From NCBI RefSeq assembly GCF_030816915.1, contig NZ_JAUSYN010000002.1, positions 3,237,501 to 3,301,500 on the forward strand: DNA of 64,000 nt. The letters are read 5' to 3'. Below are positions 32,314-42,804 of this stretch, in pieces. A program made the translations under genes and the position numbers. The notes below the pieces were generated by a model. The model saw only the letters and a list, made by a program, of their open reading frames with translations. It was not told where the DNA came from and ran no database searches. This stretch comes from Streptomyces sp. B3I8 (GTDB lineage: Bacteria; Actinomycetota; Actinomycetes; Streptomycetales; Streptomycetaceae). Position 1 is the stretch's first letter, and every line of letters begins with the position of its first letter.

Positions 32314-32464
32314 GGGCACGGTTTTCCGCCCTCTCCGCCCTCACCCTTCCCGTCCCCCGGGGGGCTCCGCCGCCCGGACCATCGAAAGATCGAGCGGTTC
32401 CCCGCGCCCCTTTTCAGAGGCGGGACCCCTCTTTATATCGGGCATACGCACTTCTGTCGGGCTT

Positions 32465-32491
32465 CTCAGCGGTCCCTCAGTCGTCTCTCAT
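32465..32491 (+). promoter_or_regulatory. Three CTCA direct repeats upstream of the HtrA-like gene
   Basis: CTCAG at 32465-32469, CTCAG at 32476-32480 and CTCAT at 32487-32491 repeat every 11 bases, one helical turn. OmpR-family response regulators bind such direct repeats. The likely binder is the product of 34003-34737, encoded three genes downstream. The site is 24 bases before the start at 32515. Confidence 0.5.
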
Positions 32492-32514
32492 GATCGCGGG
32501 ACACTCTTTTTTCC

Positions 32515-33561
32515 ATGACAGAGAGCAGCTTCCGCAGCGGCGACCACGAGCAGCACCCTCAGGCCGGCCGGACCCCCCAGGGCCCCGCCGACGCGCACCT
32601 GTACGCTCCCGTGAACCCCGAGTGGCCGCCTCCCCCGTCCTACGAGCCCGCGCGGTCGGCCCCGGCCCCCACCGCCCGCCGCAAGCGCGCGAAGGGCCCC
32701 GTCACCCTCCTCGCCGCCGTCGCCATAGCCGCCGCGGCCGTCGGCGGCGGCACGGCCTACGGCATCCAGGAGCTCACCCACTCCTCCGACACGGTCGCCG
32801 CGAGCAGCACCGGCGCCAGCGCCGTCCCGGTCGACAAGAAGGGCTCGGTCGCCGCCATAGCCGCCGCCGTCAGCCCCAGCGTCGTGGAGATCAATGCCAC
32901 CTCGAACGCCGGCCGGTCCACCGGCTCCGGTGTGATCCTCACCAGCGGCGGCGAGATCGTCACCAACAACCACGTCGTCTCCGGCGCCTCCTCCGTCAAG
33001 GTCCGCACCCACGACGGCAAGAGCTACACCGCCCGGGTCGTCGGCACCGACAGCAAGAAGGACCTGGCGCTGATCAAGCTGGAGGACGCCTCCGGTCTCC
33101 ACCCGGCCTCCCTCGGCGACTCCGACAACGTCCAGGTCGGCGACCAGGTCGTCGCCATCGGCTCCCCCGAGGGCCTCACCGGCACCGTCACCAGCGGCAT
33201 CGTCTCCGCGCTCCACCGCGACGTGACCGTCTCGACCGACGAGGAGCAGCAGCAACAGCAGCAGGGCGGCGACGGCAGCTGGCCCTTCCAGTTCGGCGGC
33301 CGGCAGTTCAACGGCGACACCGGCTCCTCGACGACGACGTACAAGGCGATCCAGACCGACGCCTCCCTCAACCCGGGCAACTCCGGCGGCGCCCTGATCA
33401 ACGCGGCCGGCCAGATCATCGGCATCAACTCCGCGATGTACTCCTCCGCCGCCGACTCCTCCTCGTCGAGCGCGGGGAGCGTCGGCCTCGGCTTCGCCAT
33501 CCCGATCGACACCGTCAAGTCCGACCTCGCGACACTGCGGGCCGGTGGCTCCGACAACTGA
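32515..33561 (+). CDS. HtrA/DegP-like S1C serine protease, membrane-anchored
   Basis: 348 residues: disordered Pro-rich cytoplasmic N-terminus, one membrane helix (about 62-82, VTLLAAVAIAAAAVGGGTAY), then a trypsin-fold domain outside the membrane. The catalytic His is in IVTNNHVV, the Asp in DLALIKLE and the Ser in NPGNSGGAL. A poly-Gln/Gly insert (EEQQQQQQGGDGS) lies in a loop. No PDZ domain follows, unlike most DegP proteins. In S. lividans the equivalent protease is, as I recall, among those controlled by the CssRS-like pair encoded next to it in secretion stress. Confidence 0.9.
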   Translation: MTESSFRSGDHEQHPQAGRTPQGPADAHLYAPVNPEWPPPPSYEPARSAPAPTARRKRAKGPVTLLAAVAIAAAAVGGGTAYGIQELTHSSDTVAASSTGASAVPVDKKGSVAAIAAAVSPSVVEINATSNAGRSTGSGVILTSGGEIVTNNHVVSGASSVKVRTHDGKSYTARVVGTDSKKDLALIKLEDASGLHPASLGDSDNVQVGDQVVAIGSPEGLTGTVTSGIVSALHRDVTVSTDEEQQQQQQGGDGSWPFQFGGRQFNGDTGSSTTTYKAIQTDASLNPGNSGGALINAAGQIIGINSAMYSSAADSSSSSAGSVGLGFAIPIDTVKSDLATLRAGGSDN

Positions 33562-33607
33562 CCGCCGCCCCGGCCCCGGCGCGGCGGACCCACCGAAGGA
33601 GACCGAC

Positions 33608-33901
33608 ATGATCCAGCAGGTGACGCACACGACGACCGGCACGGGCACGGGCACCGGCACCGGCACCGGCACCGGCACCGGCACCAACGTCGCCGTCGGC
33701 ATCAGCGCGGCGGACACGGCGCTCGCCCTGGCGGTCGCCGCCGCCCTCCACCCTCCGACACCCCGGGCCCCCGAGGTCGTCCCTGTCCCGGGTGTACCGC
33801 CCGTCCCGTCGCAGCCGCAGCTCATGGGCCTGCGGACCACCACCGCCCGCCGGCACCGCCGCCGGGTCGCCCTGCGCAGGCTGGACACCCCCCTGGCCTG
33901 A
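33608..33901 (+). CDS. 97-residue protein with a Gly-Thr dipeptide repeat
   Basis: AAGGAG at the right distance before ATG 33608 supports translation. The product begins MIQQVTHTTTGTGTGTG and runs through about eight Gly-Thr pairs encoded by GGCACC hexamers. Then comes an Ala-rich helix (AADTALALAVAAALHPP), a Pro-rich part and a basic tail (TTARRHRRRVALRRLDTPLA). No known family. It lies between the protease and the two-component genes on the same strand, and may be part of their transcript. The repeat number is likely to vary between strains. Confidence 0.65.
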   Translation: MIQQVTHTTTGTGTGTGTGTGTGTGTNVAVGISAADTALALAVAAALHPPTPRAPEVVPVPGVPPVPSQPQLMGLRTTTARRHRRRVALRRLDTPLA

Positions 33902-34002
33902 CGTGCGACGCTTGAGGCGTCCGCGCCCACCCTCCGCGCCGGCGCACGGCACGCAGCCCCCGTGTCCCGCCCGTCCCACCGCACCCGAGGAACCCCACGC
34001 CC

Positions 34003-34737
34003 ATGAGCCCCGCCGAAGGCGACCGTGACACCCAGCGCATCCTGATCGTCGACGACGAGCCGGCGGTGCGCGAAGCACTCCAGCGCAGCCTCGCCTTCGA
34101 GGGCTACGGCACCGAGATCGCCGTGGACGGCGCGGACGCGCTGGAGAAGGCCGCCGCGTACCGGCCCGACCTGCTGGTCCTCGACATCCAGATGCCGCGC
34201 ATGGACGGCCTCACCGCCGCCCGCCGCATCCGCGCCTCCGGCGACACCACCCCCATCCTGATGCTCACCGCCCGGGACACCGTCGGCGACCGGGTCACCG
34301 GCCTGGACGCCGGCGCCGACGACTACCTGGTCAAGCCGTTCGAACTGGACGAACTGTTCGCCCGCATCCGCGCCCTGCTGCGCCGCAGCTCCTACGCGGC
34401 CGCCATGGCCGGCGCGGACGAGGAGAACGACACCCTCGCCTTCGCCGACCTCCGCATGGACCTGGCCACCCGCGAGGTGACCCGGGGCGGGCGCGCGGTG
34501 GAGCTGACCCGCACCGAGTTCACGCTCCTGGAGATGTTCATGGCGCACCCGCGCCAGGTGCTGACCCGCGAGCAGATCCTCAAGGCCGTCTGGGGCTTCG
34601 ACTTCGAGCCGAGCTCCAACTCCCTGGACGTGTACGTCATGTACCTGCGCCGCAAGACGGAGGCCGGCGGCGAGCCGCGCCTGGTCCACACCGTGCGGGG
34701 CGTCGGGTACGTCCTGCGCGCGGGCGGCGCGGAGTGA
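34003..34737 (+). CDS. OmpR-family response regulator (CssR-like)
   Basis: 244 residues. Receiver domain with acidic pocket [16 protein letters not shown], phosphoacceptor Asp in [14 protein letters not shown], and Lys in [12 protein letters not shown]. Winged helix with [40 protein letters not shown] and [14 protein letters not shown] of the sensor kinase overlaps its stop (GTGA), so the two are coupled. In S. coelicolor this position holds SCO4156. Involvement in secretion stress is from memory of the S. lividans CssRS work and should be treated as probable. Confidence 0.92.
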   Translation: MSPAEGDRDTQRILIVDDEPAVREALQRSLAFEGYGTEIAVDGADALEKAAAYRPDLLVLDIQMPRMDGLTAARRIRASGDTTPILMLTARDTVGDRVTGLDAGADDYLVKPFELDELFARIRALLRRSSYAAAMAGADEENDTLAFADLRMDLATREVTRGGRAVELTRTEFTLLEMFMAHPRQVLTREQILKAVWGFDFEPSSNSLDVYVMYLRRKTEAGGEPRLVHTVRGVGYVLRAGGAE

Positions 34738-36215
34738 TCCGACGCTTCCGCGCACTGCCGCTCCGCTCCCGCCTGGCCCTGCTGGTCGCCGCGGCGGTGG
34801 CCTTCGCGGTGGCGGCGGTCTCGGTGACGTGCTGGTTCATCGTGCAGGGCAGGCTGTACGCCCAGGTGGACGACGACCTGAAGCAGGCCACCCAGCGGCC
34901 GCAGCAGTACTCCCAGGTCGTCGGCACGCTCAACAACTGCACCCAGACCCCGCAGGGCGCCCCGAGCCAGCTGCGGACCCGGGAGAACTACTACCTCGAA
35001 CTGGTCCAGGCGGACGGCACGGCCTGCGTCTCCTCGAACTCCGCGGGCATGGTGAAGGTCACCGGCGCCGACAGACGCGTGGCGCAGGAAGCGGACTCCG
35101 CCGACCGGGTCGTGCGCCGCAACGGCACCGACGACGACGGCGACGCCGTCCGCGTGCGGACGATCCCGCTGACCGCCACCCAGGGCCTCGGCACCGAGCC
35201 GCAGGTCGTCCCCGGCACCGCCCTCCTCGTCGCGACCCCTCTCAAGAGCACCCAGTCGACCCTGAACGATCTGGCGCTGATCCTGCTGCTGGTCTCCGGC
35301 ATAGGAGTGCTCGGCGCCGGGGCCGCGGGACTGGCCGTGGCCCGCGCCGGGCTGCGCCCCGTCGACAAGCTCACCGCGGCCGTCGAACACGTGGCCCGCA
35401 CGGAGGACCTCACCGTCCGCATCCCGGTCGACGAACCCGCCGACGACGAGATCGCCCGCCTCTCCCGCTCCTTCAACTCCATGACGGCGTCCCTCGCCTC
35501 CTCCCGCGACCTGCAACAACAGCTCATCGCGGACGCCGGCCACGAGCTCCGCACCCCCCTCACCTCCCTCCGGACGAACATCGAACTTTTGACCCGCAGC
35601 GAGGAGACCGGCCGCCCCCTTCCCGCCGCCGACCGCAAGGCGCTGCTCGCCTCGGTGAAGGCGCAGATGACGGAACTGGCCGCGCTCATCGGCGACTTGC
35701 AGGAGCTCTCCCGCCCGGACACCGGCCAGCACTCGGACCGTACGCAGATCCTCGCGTGGCAGGACATCGTGGAGTCGGCGCTGCGCCGGGCCCGGCTGCG
35801 TGGTCCGGAGCTGACGATCACGGCGGACGTGGAGCCGTGGTACGTCCGCGCGGAGCCGTCCTCGCTGGAGCGGGCGGTGGTCAACATCCTGGACAACGCG
35901 GTGAAGTTCAGCCCCGGGGCCGGCACGATCGAGGTGCGGCTGGCCGATGGCGTCCTGACGGTACGGGACCACGGCCCCGGCATCGCCGCCGACGAACTCC
36001 CCCACGTCTTCGACCGCTTCTGGCGCTCCCCCGGCGCGAGGGCTCTGCCGGGCTCCGGCCTCGGCCTCTCCATCGTGGCCCGCACGGTCCAGCAGGCGGG
36101 CGGCGAGGTCTCCCTCGCCCCGGCTGCGGACGGGGCCGGCGGCACGGTCGTCACCGTCCGTCTCCCCGGCGCACCGACACCACCACCGGTGTCGGAGCCG
36201 GGCGCGAACCCCTGA
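34734..36215 (+). CDS. Sensor histidine kinase (CssS-like)
   Basis: 493 residues. Two membrane helices (about 11-38 and about 180-205, [20 protein letters not shown]) flank an extracytoplasmic sensor region of about 140 residues that contains two cysteines. A HAMP linker ([20 protein letters not shown]) precedes the HisKA box [20 protein letters not shown]. The ATPase has [18 protein letters not shown] and GSGLGLSIV. Start at GTG 34734, overlapping the response regulator stop. The extracytoplasmic domain would sense misfolded secreted protein if the Css assignment is right. Confidence 0.92.
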   Translation: MIRRFRALPLRSRLALLVAAAVAFAVAAVSVTCWFIVQGRLYAQVDDDLKQATQRPQQYSQVVGTLNNCTQTPQGAPSQLRTRENYYLELVQADGTACVSSNSAGMVKVTGADRRVAQEADSADRVVRRNGTDDDGDAVRVRTIPLTATQGLGTEPQVVPGTALLVATPLKSTQSTLNDLALILLLVSGIGVLGAGAAGLAVARAGLRPVDKLTAAVEHVARTEDLTVRIPVDEPADDEIARLSRSFNSMTASLASSRDLQQQLIADAGHELRTPLTSLRTNIELLTRSEETGRPLPAADRKALLASVKAQMTELAALIGDLQELSRPDTGQHSDRTQILAWQDIVESALRRARLRGPELTITADVEPWYVRAEPSSLERAVVNILDNAVKFSPGAGTIEVRLADGVLTVRDHGPGIAADELPHVFDRFWRSPGARALPGSGLGLSIVARTVQQAGGEVSLAPAADGAGGTVVTVRLPGAPTPPPVSEPGANP

Positions 36216-36383
36216 CCGGCCGGAGCCGCCCGCCCGGCCGCCGACCTCCGCCCCGCCCGGCCGCCGACCTCCGCCCGGCGGGGGCGCTCGACCGGCCCCG
36301 AGGCGTAACCGCCCGGGGCGCCCGACCGGCCGAGGGTGCCCGCCCGACCCGCCGTCGGCGGCCGGCCGGGCCCGGGCGCCTCG

Positions 36384-37286
36384 TCAGGTGGCGGGGCGCG
36401 GGTGCCGTACGGGGGCGGGGCCGTCGATGCCGCCGCGGGCGATCCGCGCGGCGAGTTCGTCGAGCCGTTCCCGTGTGGTGCGGTCCTCCGGCTGGTGGAC
36501 GACCACGCGGGTGTGCGGATTCTCGTGGAGCCGCAGCGTGACCGTGCGCAGGGACAGGCTGCCGACGTGCGGCGACCGGATCCGCTTCACCCGCCGGGAG
36601 CCGGAGGACACGTCCGCCCGGTCCCACAGGCGCGCGAACAGCGGCGATTCCTCGCGGAGCCGGCGGAGCAGCGGTCCCCAGGCCGGATGCGTGAGCGTCT
36701 CTCCGCGGCAGGCGCGGAGTTTGGCCACGAGGATCTCGCACTCCTCGGCGTAGTCGGCCTGCCCGTCGATCCAGTCGGGGTGGGTGAAGTGCAGGTACGC
36801 CCAGTTGCGGTCCGTCCGCGGGAGCGCCTCGATGTCGTTGATCATGAACCGGAACGCCGCGTTGCAGGCCAGGATCTCGAACCGGGGGTCGATCACCACC
36901 GCCGGGTGCGGCGAGAGGCTGTCCAGCAGGACCCGCAGCCGGCCGTCGTCCCCCGCGGGGCCCGCGAGTGCGTCCGTGTTCGGCTGCCGGCCGTCCGTCT
37001 CCGGCCGACCGCCGAGCAGGAACAGGTGCCGACGCTCGTCGTCGGACAGGAGCAGGGCGTCCGCGATCGCCGCCAGCACCTCGGCGCCGGGCCGCACGTC
37101 ACGCCCCTGTTCGAGCCACGTGTACCAGGTCGATCCGACATTCGCGAGGACCGCGACCTCCTCCCGGCGCAGCCCCTTGACCCGGCGCCGGCCGCCACCC
37201 GCGGCGAGGCCCACGTCGGCGGGGGTGAGCCGGTCCCGCCGTGCGCGCAGGTACGCGCCGAGTTCCCGGGAACGTACGTCATCCAC
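36384..37286 (-). CDS. Helix-turn-helix regulator with MmyB-like ligand domain
   Basis: 300 residues. The N-terminal XRE-type HTH has ELGAYLRARRDRLTPADVGL and VKGLRREEVAVLANVGSTWY. The typical YTWLEQGRDVRPGAEVLAAI follows. The C-terminal PAS-like MmyB domain has HPAVVIDPRFEILACNAAFR and NWAYLHFTHPDW. Relatives bind fatty-acid-like ligands and control a divergently transcribed oxidoreductase or similar gene. Here the divergent gene, 126 bases away, encodes an EthD-type protein, the probable target. Start at ATG 37286. Confidence 0.9.
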   Translation of the reverse strand: MDDVRSRELGAYLRARRDRLTPADVGLAAGGGRRRVKGLRREEVAVLANVGSTWYTWLEQGRDVRPGAEVLAAIADALLLSDDERRHLFLLGGRPETDGRQPNTDALAGPAGDDGRLRVLLDSLSPHPAVVIDPRFEILACNAAFRFMINDIEALPRTDRNWAYLHFTHPDWIDGQADYAEECEILVAKLRACRGETLTHPAWGPLLRRLREESPLFARLWDRADVSSGSRRVKRIRSPHVGSLSLRTVTLRLHENPHTRVVVHQPEDRTTRERLDELAARIARGGIDGPAPVRHPRPAT

Positions 37287-37411
37287 GCGTCCAGCATGTC
37301 ACCCGGGGAACGGCCCAGGGTGGTGGTCCGACCACCAGCGTCACGGCGCTCTGGGCGGCGCACCGCCGCGCACACAGAGTGTCTGTCATGCACCGAGAGG
37401 ACACCAAGAAA

Positions 37412-37762
37412 ATGATCAAGCTGATCCTCACACTGAAGCGTCGCCGGGGCATGACCCACGACGAGTTCGCGCACTACCAGCAGAACGTCCACCGCCCGCT
37501 GCTCCTGTCGATCCCGGAGACCCGACGGCACATGCGCCGGTTCGTGGTCTCGTACCCCGTCCCGGCACCCCAGCAGCCCGAACCGGAGTACGACTCGGTG
37601 GTCGAGGCGTGGTTCGACAGCACGGCCGACCTGGAAGCGCTGTTCGGCAGCGACAACTTCCTGAAGGTCGTCGACCCGGACCACGAGAACTTCGTCGACC
37701 TGTCGTCGGTCGGACGGATCGTCTGCGAGGAGGACGTGGTCCTCGACCACGACCGATCCTGA
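37412..37762 (+). CDS. EthD-domain protein
   Basis: 116 residues with the EthD/dimeric alpha-beta barrel pattern: IKLILTLKRRRGMTHDEFAH, YQQNVHRPLLLSIPETRRHM, then YDSVVEAWFDSTADLEALFG and a late acidic strand. EthD-type proteins assist or catalyse small-molecule oxidations and polyketide ring closures. The substrate is unknown. Start chosen at ATG 37412; ATG 37388 would add eight residues and cover the GAGAGGA ribosome-like site. Divergent from the MmyB-type regulator, which probably controls it. Confidence 0.82.
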   Translation: MIKLILTLKRRRGMTHDEFAHYQQNVHRPLLLSIPETRRHMRRFVVSYPVPAPQQPEPEYDSVVEAWFDSTADLEALFGSDNFLKVVDPDHENFVDLSSVGRIVCEEDVVLDHDRS

Positions 37763-37861
37763 GCCCCGCCCTGCCGGGGGTCGGCGGTGCCCCGCCGGGG
37801 GTGAGGCCCCTGCCCCGCAAGACACGCGACACGCGTCCGCCCTCCCCGTACGCTCGGACGC

Positions 37862-38788
37862 ATGACCAGCGACGACACCGCACCGACCGCCCAGGACCGC
37901 TCCCTCGACACCCTCACCGCGCTCTCCCCCGACCAGGCGGAGGCCGTCGCCACGCTGCTGGCCGAGGCCGCCCGGAGCGACGGGCAGCAGGCGGTGTCCG
38001 AGCAGGGCCGGCTGCGACTGCGCGGCGGCGCCCGGGAGGGCGTACGGCATCTGCTGCTGTCGGCCGGCGGCACCCTCGTCGGCTACGCGCAACTGGAGGA
38101 CACCGACCCGGTGGAGGCACCGGCCGCGGAACTGGTCGTGCGCCCTTCCCGCCGCGGGCAGGGCCACGGCCGGGCGCTCGGCGCGGCACTGCTCGCCGCG
38201 ACCGGCAAGCGGCTGCGCGTGTGGGCGCACGGCGGGCACTCCGCCGCCCGGCATCTCGCCCAGGTCCTCGGCCTCACCCTCTTCCGCGAACTGCGCCAGA
38301 TGCGCCGCCCGCTGACCGGCTTCGACGCCCCCGAGCCGAAGCTCCCGGAGGGTGTGACCGTACGGACGTTCCGGCCCGGGCAGGACGACGCGGCCTGGCT
38401 CGCCGCCAACGCCGAGGCCTTCGCCCACCACCCCGAGCAGGGCTCCCTCACCCAGCGCGACCTGGACGACCGCATGGCCGAGCCCTGGTTCGACCCCGAG
38501 GGCTTCTTCCTGGCCGAGCGCGACGGCGAACTCCTCGGCTTCCACTGGACGAAGGCGCACGCCGAGGAGGGGCTCGGCGAGGTCTACGTCGTCGGCGTCC
38601 GCCCCTCCGCCCAGGGCGGCGGCCTCGGCAAGGCCCTCACCACCATCGGCCTGCGCCACCTCGCGGAGCGGGGCCTGCCCACGGCGATGCTGTACGTCGA
38701 CGCCGACAACACGGCGGCGGTGACGGTGTACGAACGCCTGGGCTTCACGACGCACGAGACGGACCTGATGTACCGCACGGAGAGCTGA
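37862..38788 (+). CDS. mshD: Mycothiol synthase
   Basis: 308 residues forming two GNAT domains, as in MshD. Domain 1 has ELVVRPSRRGQGHGRALGAA and RVWAHGGHSAARHLAQVLGL. Domain 2 has GEVYVVGVRPSAQGGGLGKA and LYVDADNTAAVTVYERLGFT. The enzyme acetylates the cysteinyl amine of Cys-GlcN-Ins to finish mycothiol, the actinobacterial redox thiol. Length and motifs match the S. coelicolor enzyme, which is also encoded beside ppk. Start at ATG 37862. Confidence 0.95.
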   Translation: MTSDDTAPTAQDRSLDTLTALSPDQAEAVATLLAEAARSDGQQAVSEQGRLRLRGGAREGVRHLLLSAGGTLVGYAQLEDTDPVEAPAAELVVRPSRRGQGHGRALGAALLAATGKRLRVWAHGGHSAARHLAQVLGLTLFRELRQMRRPLTGFDAPEPKLPEGVTVRTFRPGQDDAAWLAANAEAFAHHPEQGSLTQRDLDDRMAEPWFDPEGFFLAERDGELLGFHWTKAHAEEGLGEVYVVGVRPSAQGGGLGKALTTIGLRHLAERGLPTAMLYVDADNTAAVTVYERLGFTTHETDLMYRTES

Positions 38789-39123
38789 CTCCCGGCGCGG
38801 GCCGACGCGTCCGGTGGGGTCAGGGGTGAGCGGTTCCGGGACCGCCCCCGCCGGACGCGGGTTCCGGCACCGCCCCCGACCTCGCCGGAGGGCACCCCGC
38901 ACCCCCGGTCCGCCCCCCGGTATCCCGCACGTCATGTCGCCGTAACCAGTGATTCAGCCGGGCTTGCGAGGCTCGGCCAATGCGACCCCCCGTGCCCGCA
39001 CCCGCGCCGCCCCCCGCGCAGGGGTCCCGCACGGGTGGCGGACGTACCCCCGACACCCCGCCACCTCCTGTTTCCCCTGTCTCCGACGCGCCTGTTCCGC
39101 TCCGTACGCGGAAGAATGGCTCC
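38789..39123. other. mshD-ppk intergenic region
   Basis: About 335 bases with no gene. TAACCAGTGATTCAGCCGGG near 38944-38963 has a weak likeness to a PHO box, the PhoP-binding repeat expected before ppk, but only one half-unit is recognisable. It probably holds the ppk promoter. Confidence 0.3.
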
Positions 39124-41355
39124 ATGAGCCAGCAGAACGCCCAGGCGCCCGTGGCGCACGCACAGCAGCCCTCCGTCGGGTCACTCGCCGCGCACCGCCC
39201 GCACACGGTCGCCGCCACGGGCTCGGACCTGGAGCCCGATCTCGACGCCGACCTCGACGTCTACGACGAGTCGGCGGACGGCGGCCGGCTCCCCCAGGGC
39301 CGCTTCCTGGACCGGGAGCGCAGCTGGCTCGCGTTCAACGAACGCGTGCTCGAACTCGCCGAGGACCCGGCCACGCCCCTGCTGGAGCGCGCCAACTTCC
39401 TCGCGATCTTCGCCAGCAACCTGGACGAGTTCTTCATGGTCCGGGTCGCCGGCCTCAAGCGCCGCATCGCCACCGGTGTGGCCACCCGCTCCGCTTCCGG
39501 GCTCCAGCCCCGCGAGGTGCTGGAGATGATCTGGGCCCGCTCCCGCGAGCTCATGGCCCGGCACGCCGCGTGCTACCACGAGGACGTCGCCCCGGCCCTC
39601 GCCGACGAGGGCATCCACCTGGTCCGCTGGAACGAACTCACGGAGAAGGAACAGGCGGGCCTGTTCACCCTCTTCCGGCACCGCATCTTCCCCGTGCTGA
39701 CCCCGCTGGCGGTCGACCCCGCGCACCCGTTCCCGTACATCTCCGGGCTCTCCCTCAATCTGGCCGTCGTCGTCCGCAACCCGGTCTCCGGGCACCGGCA
39801 CTTCGCGCGCGTCAAGGTGCCGCCGCTGCTGTCCCGCTTCCTGGAGGCCTCCCCGCAGCGGTACGTACCCGTCGAGGACGTCATCGCGGCGCACCTGGAG
39901 GAGCTGTTCCCGGGGATGGAGGTGCTGGAGCACCACGCCTTCCGCCTCACCCGCAACGAGGACCTGGAGGTCGAGGAGGACGACACGGAGAACCTCCTCC
40001 AGGCGCTGGAGAAGGAGTTGATGCGGCGTCGGTTCGGGCCGCCGGTGCGGCTGGAGGTCGAGGAGTCCATCGACCGGTACGTACTGGACCTGCTGGTGCG
40101 GGAGTTGAAGATCAGTGAGGCCGAGGTGTACCCGCTGCCGGGCCCGCTGGACCTCACCGGACTGTTCGGCATCGCGGCCCTGGACCGGTCCGAGCTGAAG
40201 TACCCCAAGTTCATCGCCGGCACCCACCGCGACCTGGCCGAGGTCGAGTCGGCGTCCGCGCCCGACATCTTCGCCGCGCTGCGCGAACGTGACGTGCTGC
40301 TGCACCACCCGTACGACTCCTTCTCCACCTCCGTGCAGGCGTTCCTGGAGCAGGCGGCGGGCGACCCGGACGTGCTCGCCATCAAGCAGACCCTGTACCG
40401 CACCTCCGGCGACTCCCCCATAGTCGACGCGCTCATCGACGCCGCCGAGTCCGGCAAGCAGGTCCTCGTCCTCGTCGAGCTCAAGGCGCGCTTCGACGAG
40501 CAGGCCAACATCAAGTGGGCCCGCAAGCTGGAGGAGGCCGGCTGCCACGTGGTGTACGGGCTGGTCGGGCTGAAGACCCACTGCAAGCTCTCCCTCGTCG
40601 TCCGGCAGGAGGGCGAGACGCTGCGCCGCTACTCGCACGTCGGCACCGGCAACTACCACCCCAAGACCGCACGGCTGTACGAGGACCTGGGGCTGCTCAC
40701 CGCGGACCCGCAGGTCGGCGCGGACCTCTCCGACCTGTTCAACCGGCTCTCCGGCTATTCCCGCCGCGAGACCTACCGCCGGCTGCTCGTCGCCCCCAAG
40801 TCGCTGCGGGACGGGCTGGTCTCACGCATCGACAAGGAGGCCCAGCACCACCGCGCGGGCCGCCCCGCCTACGTCCGCATCAAGGTCAACTCGATGGTGG
40901 ACGAGGCGGTCGTCGACGCCTGCTACCGGGCTTCCCAGGCCGGGGTGCCGGTCGACGTGTGGGTGCGCGGCATCTGCGCGCTGCGCCCGGGGGTGCCGGG
41001 GCTGTCGGAGAACATCCGCGTCCGCTCCGTCCTCGGCCGCTTCCTGGAGCACTCCCGGGTCTTCGGCTTCGGCAACGGGGGCGAGCCGGAAGTGTGGTTC
41101 GGCAGCGCGGACATGATGCACCGCAATCTCGACCGCCGTATCGAGGCACTGGTACGGGTCACCGACCCGGGCCACCGGGCGGCCCTGAACCGGCTGCTGG
41201 AGACCGGCATGTCCGACCTGACGGCTTCCTGGCACCTCGGCCCCGACGGCGAGTGGACCCGCCACGCGATCGACGCGGAGGGCCAGCCGTTGCGGAACGT
41301 CCAGGAGATGCTCATAGACGCCCGGAGGCGCCGGCGTGGCAAAGCGACACCCTGA
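39124..41355 (+). CDS. ppk: Polyphosphate kinase PPK1
   Basis: 743 residues. The four PPK1 domains are present: N domain ([36 protein letters not shown]), head domain, and the two phospholipase-D-like C domains. The autophosphorylated His is about residue 505 in [40 protein letters not shown] and [20 protein letters not shown] line the active site. The enzyme makes polyphosphate from ATP and can regenerate ATP in the cytoplasm. Its last 20 bases overlap the CHAD gene. PhoP control is known in S. lividans; the site here is unclear. Confidence 0.96.
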   Translation: MSQQNAQAPVAHAQQPSVGSLAAHRPHTVAATGSDLEPDLDADLDVYDESADGGRLPQGRFLDRERSWLAFNERVLELAEDPATPLLERANFLAIFASNLDEFFMVRVAGLKRRIATGVATRSASGLQPREVLEMIWARSRELMARHAACYHEDVAPALADEGIHLVRWNELTEKEQAGLFTLFRHRIFPVLTPLAVDPAHPFPYISGLSLNLAVVVRNPVSGHRHFARVKVPPLLSRFLEASPQRYVPVEDVIAAHLEELFPGMEVLEHHAFRLTRNEDLEVEEDDTENLLQALEKELMRRRFGPPVRLEVEESIDRYVLDLLVRELKISEAEVYPLPGPLDLTGLFGIAALDRSELKYPKFIAGTHRDLAEVESASAPDIFAALRERDVLLHHPYDSFSTSVQAFLEQAAGDPDVLAIKQTLYRTSGDSPIVDALIDAAESGKQVLVLVELKARFDEQANIKWARKLEEAGCHVVYGLVGLKTHCKLSLVVRQEGETLRRYSHVGTGNYHPKTARLYEDLGLLTADPQVGADLSDLFNRLSGYSRRETYRRLLVAPKSLRDGLVSRIDKEAQHHRAGRPAYVRIKVNSMVDEAVVDACYRASQAGVPVDVWVRGICALRPGVPGLSENIRVRSVLGRFLEHSRVFGFGNGGEPEVWFGSADMMHRNLDRRIEALVRVTDPGHRAALNRLLETGMSDLTASWHLGPDGEWTRHAIDAEGQPLRNVQEMLIDARRRRRGKATP

Positions 41356-42586
41356 CCCGACGCTCCCGAACACCCCGCCGGCCAGGCCGGGCCTCCCGGC
41401 CCCGGCCGGTGCGACGGTTCCACCGACGCCCACGGGCCCGTCGACCTCGACGGCGCCCAAGGGCCCCTCGGCCTCCGCGGGCCCGACGGCACCGACGGCG
41501 TCGGCCGACGGCGTGCCGGTGCCCGCGCCGGACGCCGCCCCCCGGGGCGTACCGGACCGGCGGGGACCCGGCGCCGGACGTCCGGACGGGTCCCTCCCCG
41601 TCGCCGCGGACGCGCTCGCCGCGTATCTGCGGGCCCGGGCGACCGAGTTCCTCCGCTCGCTGCGGGCACACCGGGAGAGCGGGGGCGGCTCCCCCGAGGA
41701 GTCCGCGGAGGCGGTACGGGCGCTGCGGCGCTCGGCGCGGCGGATCAGCGGGACGCTGCACACCTTCCGGCCGCTGCTGGACGCCGACTGGTCGGAGAGC
41801 CTGCGCCCCGAGCTGGCCTGGCTCTCCGGCACCCTCGCCCACGAGCACGCCTACGCCTCCCGCCTGGAGCGCCTGCTGCTCGCCCTGCACCGGCTGTCCG
41901 GCGCGGTGCCGGTCCCGGCCCCCGCCGGGGTGGGGGCGCGCACGGGCGGGGCGGAGGCGCCGGCCGACCCCGACCGCACCGGCCTCACCGTCGGCGCGGC
42001 GAAGGCGGGCGCCCTGCTGGACCGCCGGCTCACCCTCGCCCGCACCCGCGCCCACACCACCGCCCTGCAGGCTCTCGGCTCGGGGCGCTTCCACGCCGTC
42101 GCCGACCGGGTCGCTCTGCTGGCCGGCGAGGTCCCGCTGTCCCCCGCCGCGACCGGCGCCGACCTGCGTCTCCTGGCCGCCTCGGCCGAGGAGCGGCTCA
42201 CCGACGCGGTCGCCGCGCTGCCCCTGGTGACGGCCGGCCACCCCTACAACGCGGCGGCCCTCGTCCACGGTCTCGCCCCGGAGACCGCCCCGCAGCCGCA
42301 GGACGCCCCCTGGCACCAGGTACGGCTCCTGCTGCGGCTGCACCGCTACGCGCGGGAGGTCCTGACCGGCGCCCCCACCGACGCGCGGCTGCGGGCGGCC
42401 GGCCAGGCCCTGACCCGCCACCGCGACGCCTCCGAGGCCGCCGCGGCGGCGGCCGCCGCCGCCCGCACCCCGCGCATCGCCCCGGCGACGGCCTACGCCC
42501 TCGGCGTCCTCCACGCCGACCAACGCCACGAGGTCGAAGCCGCCCGCTTCGCCTTCCACCACACCTGGCAACGCCAGGGTGTATAG
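41336..42586 (+). CDS. CHAD domain protein
   Basis: 416 residues. A Pro/Ala/Thr-rich disordered N-terminus (about 1-85) precedes a helical CHAD domain with the conserved histidines and basic residues: [40 protein letters not shown], and a second half with [20 protein letters not shown] domains bind polyphosphate, so the overlap of this gene with ppk by 20 bases (GTG 41336) makes functional coupling very likely. It could localise, protect or count polyphosphate granules, which is inference. Confidence 0.92.
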   Translation: MAKRHPDPTLPNTPPARPGLPAPAGATVPPTPTGPSTSTAPKGPSASAGPTAPTASADGVPVPAPDAAPRGVPDRRGPGAGRPDGSLPVAADALAAYLRARATEFLRSLRAHRESGGGSPEESAEAVRALRRSARRISGTLHTFRPLLDADWSESLRPELAWLSGTLAHEHAYASRLERLLLALHRLSGAVPVPAPAGVGARTGGAEAPADPDRTGLTVGAAKAGALLDRRLTLARTRAHTTALQALGSGRFHAVADRVALLAGEVPLSPAATGADLRLLAASAEERLTDAVAALPLVTAGHPYNAAALVHGLAPETAPQPQDAPWHQVRLLLRLHRYAREVLTGAPTDARLRAAGQALTRHRDASEAAAAAAAAARTPRIAPATAYALGVLHADQRHEVEAARFAFHHTWQRQGV

Positions 42587-42804
42587 GGGGCGCTGTACAA
42601 GGGGGCGCCGTACAGGTGAGCGCCCCTTGGAAAGGCGCCCCGCCAGGGGCGCCTCTCAAGGGGCGCGGGACTGTATCGATCTGCGGCTCCGCCGCGCGGG
42701 CGCGACCAGCCACACCCCACCCGCACCCGCCAACGCCCCATGAACCCCCTCCCCGGAAGGCGCCCTACGGGGCGGGGGCCGAAGCCCCCGCCCCGCCCGC
42801 AGGG
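42587..42804. repeat. GC-rich intergenic repeats before the pst promoter
   Basis: Units such as GGGGCGCC, AAGGGGCGCGGGACTG and CTCCGCCGCGCGGGCGCGAC resemble, in worn form, the repeats seen at 27.4 kb and 47.3 kb. They may also end the ppk-CHAD transcript. Confidence 0.45.

Noticed and set aside
38940..38970. PHO box before ppk
   Set aside because: Only one weak half-unit is visible. It falls well short of the pstS array, so it is not listed as a site.
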